36,855 nucleotides of DNA, from positions 1 to 36,855 of the forward strand of contig DPGD01000002.1 in NCBI GenBank assembly GCA_003522145.1. Reading direction: 5' to 3'. Position numbers and translations under genes: made by a program. The first letter of the stretch is position 1; every line of letters starts with the position of its first letter. Below are positions 21,557 to 29,581 of the stretch, piece by piece. The DNA comes from Clostridiales bacterium (GTDB lineage Bacteria > Bacillota > Clostridia > Oscillospirales > CAG-272). Under the pieces are notes generated by a model. That model had not been told where the DNA came from. It was given only the letters and a program-made list of their open reading frames with translations, and did not search any database.

Positions 21557-23233
21557 TTAAAGTCCTTCCGCCGGTTCTGTCGGTTCCGTCGGTTCTGTCG
21601 GTTCAACCGCCCCCGCCGGGTTCTCGGTCTGTACGAACTCTACCGACCGGATGTACTGCCCGATGGTGTCATACTGCACGGTCATCTTCAACCCGTCATC
21701 CTCATTTTCATAGGTGAGGATGGCGATTTTGTATTCTTTGCCGTTTTCGGTCAGCACCCTGCTTTCGTAGGATGTGGGATTGCCCATATTTTCTTCTTCG
21801 GCCACCATAAATTCCGTGCTTCCCAAATTCAGATTACCGAAGGTCACAGCGGCCAAATCCTCTTGGAAAAGGGGCAAATCGCCTGTAACCGTGATCCTCA
21901 GCGTCTTCTCACCAAGGAAAACCTTCACCTTTCCTTTGCCGAATTCCACTCCTTCCCCCACGGGGTTGTAGATAAAGTCCAGATTTTCGGAAAGCATTTT
22001 CCGGAAAAAGCCGGTATAGTCCGCCATGTAGCCGTTTACCGTCACAGAAGTGGCACCCACCCTTACGGTAAGGGAGCCGATGCTCTTGTCCTTCTCCCCG
22101 TCAGCATGTACCGTGATCCGCTCCATTCCTTCAATGGCAGACTCCAGCTTTTTCACGGCGCCCTCCACTTCATCCGCAGTCACATCGGTTTTTTTACTGA
22201 AATTATACGCCTCCACCATAGCAACAGACAGGGTATTGTAGCTGCTTTCGGTATAAACCTTATCCGACTGGGTAGCGGCATAGCCGCTCGCCGTTTCGTA
22301 GACATCCAGAAGTCTGCCCAGATCCACCAATCTTCCGCAGGCTAAATCCAGATCTGCCAGAAAGAGAGAAAGCTCCTCTTGGGAAATATCCCCCGTTGAA
22401 AGATATTCCTCCGCCCTTTCCATCAGGCTCATCAAGGAAAGGTATCCGGCAGAAGCATAGCGCTCTCTCGGTTCCCGACCCTTTTCATCGGCTATCAGAA
22501 GATTCTTCTGAATATACTCGATCTTGGAGGAAAGAGCCGACACATCTCCCCGTTTCACCAATTGGGCAATCGACTGCTTCAGCCGGTTCTCCGCCACTTT
22601 CAGCTCACTGACAGCGGGGCTTTCCTGCTGTAGCAGGGTCATGGCCAGGGTATAGGCCTCCTCATAGGCTCTGTAGGAACTGCTGGTATATCCCCCGGCT
22701 TCAATATGTTCCTTCACCAGCTCCTGCAGAGAGGAGTTGTCCGGCAGAAGAATCAGTCCTTTGATGGCATTGTTCAGAGCGATTACCACCGCATTGATCT
22801 CGCCTTGCGTTGCGGAATCCCGGTTGTACACCAGAAGCGCCGCCTCGTAGGCCTCAGTATAAGCCTTATAGCTGGAGAGCGTATAGGAGCTCTCCTTGAT
22901 TTTTTCGTGGGATTCCACAGCCAGCTTCAACTGCGAGAAATCCGCTTTCTTCACCAGATTCTTTTTGGCCTCCGTCAGCTCTTCCAAAGCTCTTTCCAAC
23001 TCCAGAGCTGTGGCGTTTTCCTTTTTTAACAGTTCTTTTGCCTGATTATAAGCAATCGTGTATGTCTCGTAGGAGGCAGAGGTATACAGTTCCTCTGAAA
23101 CCTTGGCGGAAAGCGCTTCTTCCAGCCTTTCCCTGTTGGTTTCGGATTGGCCGCAGGAAGATAGCGCCAGAACGCTGCTGAAAATCAATAGAAGCAAAAA
23201 AAACAAGCTGACGATCTTTTTCTTGTTTTTCAA
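21557..23233 (-). CDS. Surface lipoprotein with FIVAR-type helical repeats
   Basis: 558 residues with a TTG start (AAGGTGATC upstream). Signal with lipobox LSSC (Cys27). Residues about 30-345 hold at least three to four FIVAR-type helical repeats, each with a YTxxSYxxYxxAYxxA core (YTSASYETYTIAYNQA, YTLSSYKAYTEAYEAA, YTSSSYRAYEEAYTLA and YTESSYNTLSVAMVEA). A beta-rich domain follows (about 360-535), then a tail of TEP repeats. FIVAR repeats occur in adhesins and sugar-binding surface proteins; the ligand is not known. Strong sigma-A promoter upstream. Confidence 0.82.
   Translation of the reverse strand: MKNKKKIVSLFFLLLLIFSSVLALSSCGQSETNRERLEEALSAKVSEELYTSASYETYTIAYNQAKELLKKENATALELERALEELTEAKKNLVKKADFSQLKLAVESHEKIKESSYTLSSYKAYTEAYEAALLVYNRDSATQGEINAVVIALNNAIKGLILLPDNSSLQELVKEHIEAGGYTSSSYRAYEEAYTLAMTLLQQESPAVSELKVAENRLKQSIAQLVKRGDVSALSSKIEYIQKNLLIADEKGREPRERYASAGYLSLMSLMERAEEYLSTGDISQEELSLFLADLDLACGRLVDLGRLLDVYETASGYAATQSDKVYTESSYNTLSVAMVEAYNFSKKTDVTADEVEGAVKKLESAIEGMERITVHADGEKDKSIGSLTVRVGATSVTVNGYMADYTGFFRKMLSENLDFIYNPVGEGVEFGKGKVKVFLGEKTLRITVTGDLPLFQEDLAAVTFGNLNLGSTEFMVAEEENMGNPTSYESRVLTENGKEYKIAILTYENEDDGLKMTVQYDTIGQYIRSVEFVQTENPAGAVEPTEPTEPTEPAEGL
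21573..21606 (+). repeat. Nine-base tandem repeat coding for the (TEP)n tail
   Basis: GGTTCTGTC-type units repeat about three and a half times and encode the Thr-Glu-Pro tail at the C-terminus of the FIVAR lipoprotein. Repeats of this kind can change copy number by slippage in steps of three codons. Confidence 0.75.
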
Positions 23234-23284
23234 GCGATCACCTTCTCTTTCCGATTCGGAAGAATCAAACCCATCTCTACGGGG

Positions 23285-23313
23285 AGTATAGCATTTTCCG
23301 CATAAAAAGTCAA
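23285..23313 (-). promoter_or_regulatory. Sigma-A promoter of the FIVAR lipoprotein gene
   Basis: On the minus strand TTGACT (23308-23313), 17 bases, TATACT (23285-23290). Confidence 0.78.
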
Positions 23314-23333
23314 CTTCCTTTTGTGAATTTATT

Positions 23334-24770
23334 TCAGGGCTTTGCCTTCCCCCTGAAAAAGAGCCGGAAAAGCGCCTTTCGGTTGAAGGGAATCAGGGGG
23401 AAAAGATAGCTTCTGCTGCCGCTTATCGAACGGTTCGTCACAATGAGAAGCAGTGTAAAAAGCACTCCGAGAAGCAAGCCCCAGTAGGACAAAAAGGAAA
23501 TGAGAATCAGGGTCAGAATTCGGGTCAATTTGAAGGCATAGCCCAACTCATAGCTCGGTTGGGTAAAATTGGCGATCGCCACAAAGGCCATATAGAGAAT
23601 GACCTGCTCAGAAAGCCACCCGACGCTCACCGCCATGTCCCCGATGATGAGCGCACTGATCACTCCCAGCGAATTGGACAGGGTGTCCGGCGTGTTCAAC
23701 GACGCCAGCTTCAGACCGTCCACTGCAATCTCCACCAAGAGCAGTTGAAAAAGCAGGGGTAAAAAGCTCTCTCCCTCATAGATCAGAAATTGAAGACCTT
23801 CCGGCAACACCCAGGGTATTTGCTGAAGCGTATACCATATAGGCGTCAGCAACAGCGAAATCAGGTATACCCCGTTCCGCACCAGCTTCATATAGCCGCC
23901 GATCAGCGGCGAAAAATAAAAATCGTCGGTGTCCTGTAAAAAATCAAAAATCGCTGTGGGCAGGATCATGGCGGCCGGATAATTGTCGCAAAGAAGGATC
24001 ACACTGCCCTCTAAAAGCATGGCCGCCGCCGCATCGGGGCGTTCGGTATAGCGCACCTTGGGAAAGGGATTGTACCCCCCCTTTGGGATCAGCAATTCGG
24101 AAAGAGTTTCCAAGCCCAGATTCAGCCCCGGCGTGCGCACCGCCGATATTTGTCTTTTCAGATTGTCCACATACGCTTTGTCGGCCATGCCGTCCATATA
24201 GCAGACAAGCAGATCGGTTTTGGTGCACTCCCCCAGGGTCAGCTTCTCAAAAATCAGTCGGTTGTCCCGGATTCTGCGCCGGATCAGCGCCGAATTGGGT
24301 GCCAGAGCCTCGGCAAAACCGTCTCTGGAGCCTCTTAAAACCTTGTCTTTCGGCGGTTCTTCAATGCCTCTTCCGGGATAGTGCCGGGTGTCAATCACAA
24401 TATACCGGTCAATTCCCTCGATAAGTAGCACCGAATTCCCGCTGTACAGCGCATACAGGGCTTCCTCTTCCTTTTCCTTTTCCGAAACATCGCCGAAGGG
24501 CACCGCCAGTCGAAAAAACTTCTCCCGGTCCTTTTCGATATACTCGGCGGCATTTTCGTTTTTCAGCATATAAGCGATCAGTTTTTCGTTCAGATCCCCG
24601 TCGGAAAAACCGTTGAGACAGTAGTAGACCGCAGGAACCCTGCCTCCGTAGAGAAATTCCTTGCGCACGGTGTCGTAGTTTGTACCGTAATGGGTTGCGG
24701 TATCAAAACCGGACCACAGTTCTTTATAACTCATTTTTTCTATATTCGTTCCGTTCGTTCCTTTTTTCAC
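23334..24770 (-). CDS. Spore germination protein of the GerA/SpoVAF family
   Basis: 478 residues. A cytosolic N-terminal domain (about 1-285) with family signatures (TKTDLLVCYMDGMADKAYVD, LIPKGGYNPFPKVRYTERPDAA) precedes a membrane part of four to five helices (LLTPIWYTLQQIPWVLPEG, LLLVEIAVDGLKLASLNTP). GerA-type A subunits form nutrient-receptor ion channels in the spore inner membrane; SpoVAF is the related subunit of the SpoVA channel. No B or C subunit genes lie beside it, which fits SpoVAF or an orphan. The frame opens with GTG at 24768-24770; an ATG 12 codons later is an alternative, and neither has a strong ribosome site. Confidence 0.87.
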   Translation of the reverse strand: MKKGTNGTNIEKMSYKELWSGFDTATHYGTNYDTVRKEFLYGGRVPAVYYCLNGFSDGDLNEKLIAYMLKNENAAEYIEKDREKFFRLAVPFGDVSEKEKEEEALYALYSGNSVLLIEGIDRYIVIDTRHYPGRGIEEPPKDKVLRGSRDGFAEALAPNSALIRRRIRDNRLIFEKLTLGECTKTDLLVCYMDGMADKAYVDNLKRQISAVRTPGLNLGLETLSELLIPKGGYNPFPKVRYTERPDAAAAMLLEGSVILLCDNYPAAMILPTAIFDFLQDTDDFYFSPLIGGYMKLVRNGVYLISLLLTPIWYTLQQIPWVLPEGLQFLIYEGESFLPLLFQLLLVEIAVDGLKLASLNTPDTLSNSLGVISALIIGDMAVSVGWLSEQVILYMAFVAIANFTQPSYELGYAFKLTRILTLILISFLSYWGLLLGVLFTLLLIVTNRSISGSRSYLFPLIPFNRKALFRLFFRGKAKP

Positions 24771-24812
24771 AGTATTCCCGGATTCTTCAGAATATTTTTC
24801 GAAATATTTTCC

Positions 24813-24841
24813 TTTACACCGGGCGGAAGATATGGTATAAT
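24813..24841 (+). promoter_or_regulatory. Sigma-A promoter of the leucine-rich-repeat lipoprotein gene
   Basis: TTTACA (24813-24818), 17 bases, TATAAT (24836-24841), 25 bases before the start codon. Confidence 0.75.
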
Positions 24842-24865
24842 CAAAAGAGAATCCAGAAAGGATAA

Positions 24866-25564
24866 ATGCCCGTGAAAAAAATATCTGCTTTATTGCTTGC
24901 CCTGCTCTTTCTCATTGCGCTTTGCTCCTGTGAACGCCAAAATCAGGAAAGCGATTTTTCCTATGAAGCCTATGAAGACGGCTGGGTCATCAGCTCGGCT
25001 ACGGTCCTTTCAAGAACCGTCCGCATCCCGGAAACCCACGACGGAAAGCCGATCCTGGGTATAAAGGAAAGTGCCTTTTACAGAAATGAAATACTACGGG
25101 AATTGACCGTTCCGAATACTCTTCGCTTTATCGGAAAATATGCCTTTGCAGACTGTCCCAAGCTCAACACCCTGCTGTTTGAGGAGGAAGGATGCTGTCG
25201 CATCGACGACGGCGCTTTTGAAAACTGTCCCTTGCTTTCGTCCGTGAACCTGAATTCCTCTGTACCTTCCATTGGCGATGGAGCCTTCCGGAATTGCAGG
25301 AGACTGGGCACCCTTCAAACCGACGCAAGCCTTGAATTTATCGGGGAAGACGCTTTTTTTGCCTGCGAACGGCTGATTCTGAAGGTTCAAACGGGCACTG
25401 TGGCCGATGACTATGCCGAAAGCCATCATCTGGCGACCAACTTCAGAGATTCTGTATATTTTACCTATCTGCAGGTCGGCTTGGCACTGACCGTCGGGAT
25501 TCTTTTCCTCATCGGGTTCCTGATTTTTGAAAAAAAGCGGAAAAACAGGAAAAAAAGCACTTGA
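24866..25564 (+). CDS. Short leucine-rich-repeat (BspA type) lipoprotein with C-terminal TM helix
   Basis: 232 residues. Lipoprotein signal (VKKISALLLALLFLIALCSC, lipid Cys at about 22). Four or five LRR_5 repeats at about 45-185 with the IGxxAFxxC pattern (GIKESAFYRNE, FIGKYAFADCPKL, IDDGAFENCPLL, SIGDGAFRNC, FIGEDAFFAC). A single hydrophobic helix near 205-224 (VGLALTVGILFLIGFLIF) is followed by a very basic tail (EKKRKNRKKST), so both ends are tied to the membrane. GAAAGGA precedes the ATG. Role unknown; protein-protein contact at the cell surface is likely. Confidence 0.84.
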   Translation: MPVKKISALLLALLFLIALCSCERQNQESDFSYEAYEDGWVISSATVLSRTVRIPETHDGKPILGIKESAFYRNEILRELTVPNTLRFIGKYAFADCPKLNTLLFEEEGCCRIDDGAFENCPLLSSVNLNSSVPSIGDGAFRNCRRLGTLQTDASLEFIGEDAFFACERLILKVQTGTVADDYAESHHLATNFRDSVYFTYLQVGLALTVGILFLIGFLIFEKKRKNRKKST

Positions 25565-25589
25565 TATTTCAAAAGATCTGCGTTAGAAT
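25561..25589 (+). promoter_or_regulatory. Sigma-A promoter of the second membrane protein gene
   Basis: TTGATA (25561-25566), 17 bases, TAGAAT (25584-25589). The -35 overlaps the stop of the preceding gene. Confidence 0.7.
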
Positions 25590-25628
25590 AAAGGGGTACA
25601 ATTTTCGCTGATTGAAAGGAAAGCAGCT

Positions 25629-26246
25629 ATGGCAAAAAAAATTGTCAGTGCGTTGGGTAAATTCTCCAACTCCACTTCATCGGGAAACGATGACACCTAC
25701 AAGCAATCCAACATTGCCGATTATACCGTGGCCAAAAAGGTGGAAGGCAAATATAAGACCCAAAGGATTCTCTTCTGGGTGGTTTCAATCGTAGCCATCC
25801 TGGCTCTGATCCTGGTCGGATGCGCCATTAATTCCTATCTCGGCTTGGCATTGATCGTGTTCTCGGTGATGGTGATTATGGCCTTGAACTATTTTCTCTT
25901 CCGGTATCTGAAGATCGAATACTCCTATGCGATCGAAAATTCCGAGCTGATCTGCACGGAGATTTACGGGAATACCGCAGACAAACTGCTTTTACGCATC
26001 AAAACATCCTCCATTGAAAGGGTGATCCCCTATGAAGGAGAGTATAAAGCCGAGGTGGACCGCACCGGATTCGAGGAGAAGATCGACCTGCGCTCTACCC
26101 CCAATACCGATCAGGCGTACTGCGTTCTTTACCGGAAGGATGACGGAAAACAGGGTGTGGTATTTTTGGAAGCCTGCAACAAGACCCTGAAGGCCTTCAA
26201 ATACTACAACAGCCAGAACACCGTTGTGAAAGAAATGCGCAGATAA
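25629..26246 (+). CDS. Membrane protein paralogous to the one at 12391
   Basis: 205 residues. A hydrophilic N-terminal part (1-52), two TM helices (about 53-75 and 80-100) and a soluble C-terminal domain (YSYAIENSELICTEIYGN, IKTSSIERVIPY, YCVLYRKDDGKQGVVFLEAC). The order of elements and several residues match the gene at 12391-12906. Not a family I can name; PH-like fold is a guess. GAAAGGAAAG precedes the ATG. It has its own promoter and is followed by a cluster of terminator hairpins. Confidence 0.82.
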   Translation: MAKKIVSALGKFSNSTSSGNDDTYKQSNIADYTVAKKVEGKYKTQRILFWVVSIVAILALILVGCAINSYLGLALIVFSVMVIMALNYFLFRYLKIEYSYAIENSELICTEIYGNTADKLLLRIKTSSIERVIPYEGEYKAEVDRTGFEEKIDLRSTPNTDQAYCVLYRKDDGKQGVVFLEACNKTLKAFKYYNSQNTVVKEMRR

Positions 26247-26311
26247 CCTTCTGAAAGGGTGCGCTTTGCAAAGAATACAAGGGGCTTGTTAAAAACGAAA
26301 CAAAATCTGAT

Positions 26312-26348
26312 GAGGGGCTGTAAAAGAACCATTCTTTTACAGCCCCTC
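26312..26348 (+). terminator. Terminator 1 of the intergenic cluster
   Basis: A perfect 17-bp stem: GAGGGGCTGTAAAAGAA (26312-26328) and its complement at 26332-26348 around CCA. An A-run follows, a T-run is lacking on the plus strand. The 304-base stretch 26247-26550 contains no gene, only hairpins. Confidence 0.7.
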
Positions 26349-26359
26349 AAAAATGTCGG

Positions 26360-26389
26360 AAAAATGCCGGTCGGAATTCCGGCATTTTT
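26360..26389. terminator. Terminator 2 of the intergenic cluster (bidirectional)
   Basis: A perfect 11-bp stem AAAAATGCCGG (26360-26370) and CCGGCATTTTT (26379-26389) around an 8-base loop. Confidence 0.8.
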
Positions 26390-26430
26390 GATGCAGTCTT
26401 GGTTGTTTTGGCCCTTGATTGGCTGTCTTC

Positions 26431-26474
26431 GGAGGTGTAAAATGCTCTGAAAAGGTTTTTTTACCTCCTTTTTT
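26431..26474 (+). terminator. Terminator 3 of the intergenic cluster
   Basis: GGAGGT (26431-26436) pairs with ACCTCC (26463-26468), extended by A/T pairs, followed by six T. Plus-strand orientation. Confidence 0.55.
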
Positions 26475-26495
26475 GTCCTTTTTCCATAAGGCATC

Positions 26496-26530
26496 AAAAA
26501 AATGTGCACTCCCAGGGCGGAGTGCACATT
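26496..26530 (-). terminator. Terminator of the cysK-DUF896-ABC operon
   Basis: A perfect 12-bp stem AATGTGCACTCC (26501-26512) and GGAGTGCACATT (26519-26530) around CAGGGC; the minus strand continues into seven T. It lies 20 bases after the ABC gene stop. Confidence 0.88.
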
Positions 26531-26550
26531 GAAAGAATGCACTATAGATT

Positions 26551-28287
26551 TTATTCGCCGATTTTTTCGAGAGTTCCGGTATAGTTCCAAAGGGCGGCAT
26601 ATTTTCCCTGCTTTTCAAGCAGCTCTGCGTGGGTTCCTCTTTCGGCAATCCGCCCGCCCTCGATCACCAGGATCTCGTCGGCATTCATCACCGTCGTCAG
26701 CCGATGAGCCACGACCAGCGTGGTGCGCCCTGCCGACAGTTCGTCTAAAGCCTTAGAAATCTGGATTTCGGTGGCGGTATCCAGAGCAGAGGTGGCTTCG
26801 TCCAGAATGAGAACGGAAGGATTCTTTAAGAACACCCTTGCAATGGCAATCCGCTGCTTCTGTCCGCCGGACAGCTTCACCCCTCGTTCGCCCACCAGCG
26901 TATCGTAGCCCTGAGGCAGACCTTCCACATACTCTGCAATGTTCGCCGCCTTGGCCGCTCTTCGGATGTCCTCCTTGGTGGCGTTGAAGCTGCCGTAACG
27001 GATATTCTCCTCAATGGTGTCGTTAAAGAGGAACACATCCTGCGAAACGATGCCGATGTTCTGACGCAAGGACTTCAGGGTATAGTCGGTAATCTCCTTT
27101 CCGTCCAGAAGGATTCTTCCTGCGGAGTAGTCATAAAACCGGGGAATCAGATGGCAAACCGTAGTTTTCCCTCCGCCGGAGGGACCCACCAGCGCCACTT
27201 TCTTTCCCACAGGCGCTTTGAAGGAAATACCGTGGAGCACTTCCCCGCCGGTACCGTATTCAAATTTCACCTCTTCAAAAACGATTTCACCTTCCAATTT
27301 CCCGGCATCAAGAGCATCAGGGGCGTCCTTCTCGTCAGGGGTTTCCATCACCTCCAGAAACCGCTCAAAGCCGGTCATGCCGTTCTGATACTGCTCCACA
27401 AAGGAAATCAGCTTTTTGATGGGGCTGGTAAAGGCCGAAATATAGAGAATGAAGGTTGTAAAATCGATGATTCCGAAATCGGGATCAAAATAGCAAAACA
27501 GACCTCCCGCCAGATACATGGCAATCAGCAGAATATCCGTAACCAGCGTGGTACCGGCCGAGAAGCGTCCCATGGCCTTATAGTATTTTCCCCGCACCTT
27601 GACAAACCGTTCGTTCCGTTCGGCGAAACGGTCGTTTTCATAGTCAGAAGCCGTGTAGGCCTTGGAAACCCGGATTCCTGAAATGCTGTTCTCCAGTCCG
27701 GCGTTAATCTCGCCGACCTCCGCCTTGCTTTCCATAGAGGCCTGGGAAAGCGCCAGTCTGTTCCTTGCCGCAATAAAAAGAAAAACGGGAAGAGCCGAAA
27801 AGATGATCAGCGCCAGCTTCCAATAGATAGACACCAGAATGATGAAAGAGCCGATCAGCATCACAAAAGACAGGAAAAAATCCTCCGGCCCGTGATGGGC
27901 CAATTCCGAAATATCAAACAGATCCCCCACGATTCTCGACATGAGCGACCCGGTCTTGTGGTCGTCAAAATACCCCACCGGCATATTTTCCAAATGGGCA
28001 AACAGGTCCCTGCGCATATCTCTCTGCATCCGAACACCCATCAAATGCCCATAATAGGTCACAAAATAGCCCAAAAAGTACTTCAGCAGAAAAACCACTG
28101 CAAGAAAACCGCCGGCGATCAGAAGCATCCCCAGCTTTTCGTTCTGGATGTAGTCGTTCAGCATGGTGCGGGTGACCAAGGGGTAAAACATATCGCAGAG
28201 CGCCAGAAGGAGTGCCGCCCCCATATCCAGAAAGAACAGCATCCTGTGGGGACGGTAGTATCCGATAAATTTTTTCAGTTTCTCCAT
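26551..28287 (-). CDS. ABC exporter, fused permease and ATPase half-transporter
   Basis: 578 residues. Six-helix membrane domain (about 1-310, start KLKKFIGYYRPHRMLFFLDMG) and nucleotide-binding domain (about 330-575) with Walker A GPSGGGKTT, Q-loop VSQDVFLFND, signature LSGGQKQRIAIAR, Walker B VLILDEATSALD and H-loop VVAHRLTT, all intact. MsbA/multidrug type, acting as a homodimer at the cell membrane. Substrate unknown: no neighbour gives a hint. The ATG overlaps the stop of the DUF896 gene (TAATG), so translation is coupled. Last gene of the cysK operon. Confidence 0.94.
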   Translation of the reverse strand: MEKLKKFIGYYRPHRMLFFLDMGAALLLALCDMFYPLVTRTMLNDYIQNEKLGMLLIAGGFLAVVFLLKYFLGYFVTYYGHLMGVRMQRDMRRDLFAHLENMPVGYFDDHKTGSLMSRIVGDLFDISELAHHGPEDFFLSFVMLIGSFIILVSIYWKLALIIFSALPVFLFIAARNRLALSQASMESKAEVGEINAGLENSISGIRVSKAYTASDYENDRFAERNERFVKVRGKYYKAMGRFSAGTTLVTDILLIAMYLAGGLFCYFDPDFGIIDFTTFILYISAFTSPIKKLISFVEQYQNGMTGFERFLEVMETPDEKDAPDALDAGKLEGEIVFEEVKFEYGTGGEVLHGISFKAPVGKKVALVGPSGGGKTTVCHLIPRFYDYSAGRILLDGKEITDYTLKSLRQNIGIVSQDVFLFNDTIEENIRYGSFNATKEDIRRAAKAANIAEYVEGLPQGYDTLVGERGVKLSGGQKQRIAIARVFLKNPSVLILDEATSALDTATEIQISKALDELSAGRTTLVVAHRLTTVMNADEILVIEGGRIAERGTHAELLEKQGKYAALWNYTGTLEKIGE

Positions 28288-28502
28288 TACTCTTTATTCT
28301 TCCTGTAATTGCCAAGGGGTTCCTTGGTGCCGTCAGGGCGCTGGAGGGAGGTGTGCTCCAGGGTGCTTTGAAAGGACAATCTGAACTCTGCCAGATACTC
28401 GGCGTAGAGCGCCTGCTGCTCCGCCGCTTCCTCCTCGGTCAGCCCCTCTTCCTTCTTTTTCTTTGCCAAAAAGGAGATACGGTCCTTTTTCTTCTGTTCC
28501 AT
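28287..28502 (-). CDS. DUF896 (YnzC-like) small protein
   Basis: 71 residues. RISFLAKKKKEEGLTEEEAAEQ, then YLAEFRLSFQSTLEHTSLQRPDG, matches the DUF896/YnzC pattern: two short helices followed by a disordered tail. The family is common in Bacillota; YneA-related SOS context is known in Bacillus but not visible here. GAGGAG lies upstream within the end of cysK, six bases before; part of the cysK operon. Confidence 0.88.
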   Translation of the reverse strand: MEQKKKDRISFLAKKKKEEGLTEEEAAEQQALYAEYLAEFRLSFQSTLEHTSLQRPDGTKEPLGNYRKNKE

Positions 28503-28508
28503 TTTTTC

Positions 28509-29438
28509 TCACTCCTCAAAAAGCGGCGTGGAGAAATACCGTTCTGCCGTATCCGGAAGAATCGTCACCACCGTTTTTCCCTTGCCCAGCTTCTTTGACA
28601 GCCTTATGGCCGCCGCTACATTGGTGCCGCTGCTGATGCCGCACATGAGGCCTTCCTTTTTTGCCAGATCCTTGGCGGTGCAAATGGCCTCTTCATCACT
28701 GATGATACAGATATGACTGTAGATTTCTTTGTTCAGATTGGCAGGGATCAACCCGTCACCGATGCCCATCTGAAGATGGGTTCCGATGCTTCCTCCCGCA
28801 AGGATGGCGGCGTTTTCCGGCTCCACGGCCCAGATTTCGATTTGAGGATTGTGTTTTTTCAGTTCTTCTCCCACGCCCGTGATCGTACCGCCGGTTCCGA
28901 TTCCCGAACAGAAGCCGTCGATCGGACAGCCGGCCTCCTCCAAAATCTCCTTTGCAGTTCCGAACCGGTGGGCCTGGGGATTTGCCGGATTTTCAAACTG
29001 CTGAGGAATAAAGACATTCGGGTCGTCCTTCTTCATTTTTTCGGCGGTTGCAAGGCATTCGGCAATGCATTTCCCGATGTTGCCGTCGTCGTGTACCAGT
29101 CTGACCTCCGCCCCGTAGTGCTGTACCAATTGGCGCCGCTCGGCAGATACCGAGTCGGGCATAACAATCACCGTTTTATAGCCTCTGACAGCGCCCACCA
29201 GCGCCAAGCCGATTCCCTGGTTTCCGGATGTCGGCTCCACGATCACCGTCTCCGGATGGATCACTCCTGCCTTTTCGGCCTCTAAAATCATATTGAGAGC
29301 CGTTCTGGTTTTTACAGAACCGCCAACATTCAGCCCCTCATATTTTACCAGAATCTCTGCTCCCCCCGCCGGAACCATCCGCTGTAACCGGATGAGCGGG
29401 GTTTTTCCTACTGCCTCCAGTATGCTCCCGAAAATCAT
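28509..29438 (-). CDS. cysK: Cysteine synthase family enzyme (O-acetylserine sulfhydrylase)
   Basis: 309 residues from the ATG at 29436-29438 (AAGGGAAGAG upstream); the frame opens 33 codons earlier but that part overlaps the promoter. PLP-dependent: GKTPLIRL, active-site Lys43 in NVGGSVKTRTA, substrate loop TSGNQGIG, phosphate-binding GIGTGGTITGVG, SSGTN near the end. It makes L-cysteine from O-acetylserine and sulfide. The Lys is followed by Thr where the family usually has Asp (SVKDR), so a related activity cannot be excluded. First gene of the operon cysK-DUF896-ABC. Confidence 0.88.
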   Translation of the reverse strand: MIFGSILEAVGKTPLIRLQRMVPAGGAEILVKYEGLNVGGSVKTRTALNMILEAEKAGVIHPETVIVEPTSGNQGIGLALVGAVRGYKTVIVMPDSVSAERRQLVQHYGAEVRLVHDDGNIGKCIAECLATAEKMKKDDPNVFIPQQFENPANPQAHRFGTAKEILEEAGCPIDGFCSGIGTGGTITGVGEELKKHNPQIEIWAVEPENAAILAGGSIGTHLQMGIGDGLIPANLNKEIYSHICIISDEEAICTAKDLAKKEGLMCGISSGTNVAAAIRLSKKLGKGKTVVTILPDTAERYFSTPLFEE

Positions 29439-29475
29439 TTTCTCTCTTCCCTTCTTCTTTCTGTCAAACATTCTG

Positions 29476-29504
29476 ATTATAATACAAACCGACTCAAATT
29501 GCAA
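29476..29504 (-). promoter_or_regulatory. Promoter of the cysK operon
   Basis: On the minus strand TTGCAA (29499-29504), 17 bases, TATAAT (29476-29481). It diverges from the galT promoter, with 17 bases between the two -35 boxes. Confidence 0.65.
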
Positions 29505-29521
29505 GTATTTTTCAGCCTCTC

Positions 29522-29550
29522 TTGACAGCCTATTCAAAAAGGTCTATAAT
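29522..29550 (+). promoter_or_regulatory. Consensus sigma-A promoter of galT
   Basis: TTGACA (29522-29527), 17 bases, TATAAT (29545-29550): both boxes perfect. Confidence 0.9.
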
Positions 29551-29581
29551 GAACCGACAAAGTGCCGAGAAAGGAAACAAT

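Noticed and set aside
21509..22345. Plus-strand frame of 278 codons antisense to the FIVAR lipoprotein
   Set aside because: Shadow of the repeat-rich coding strand.
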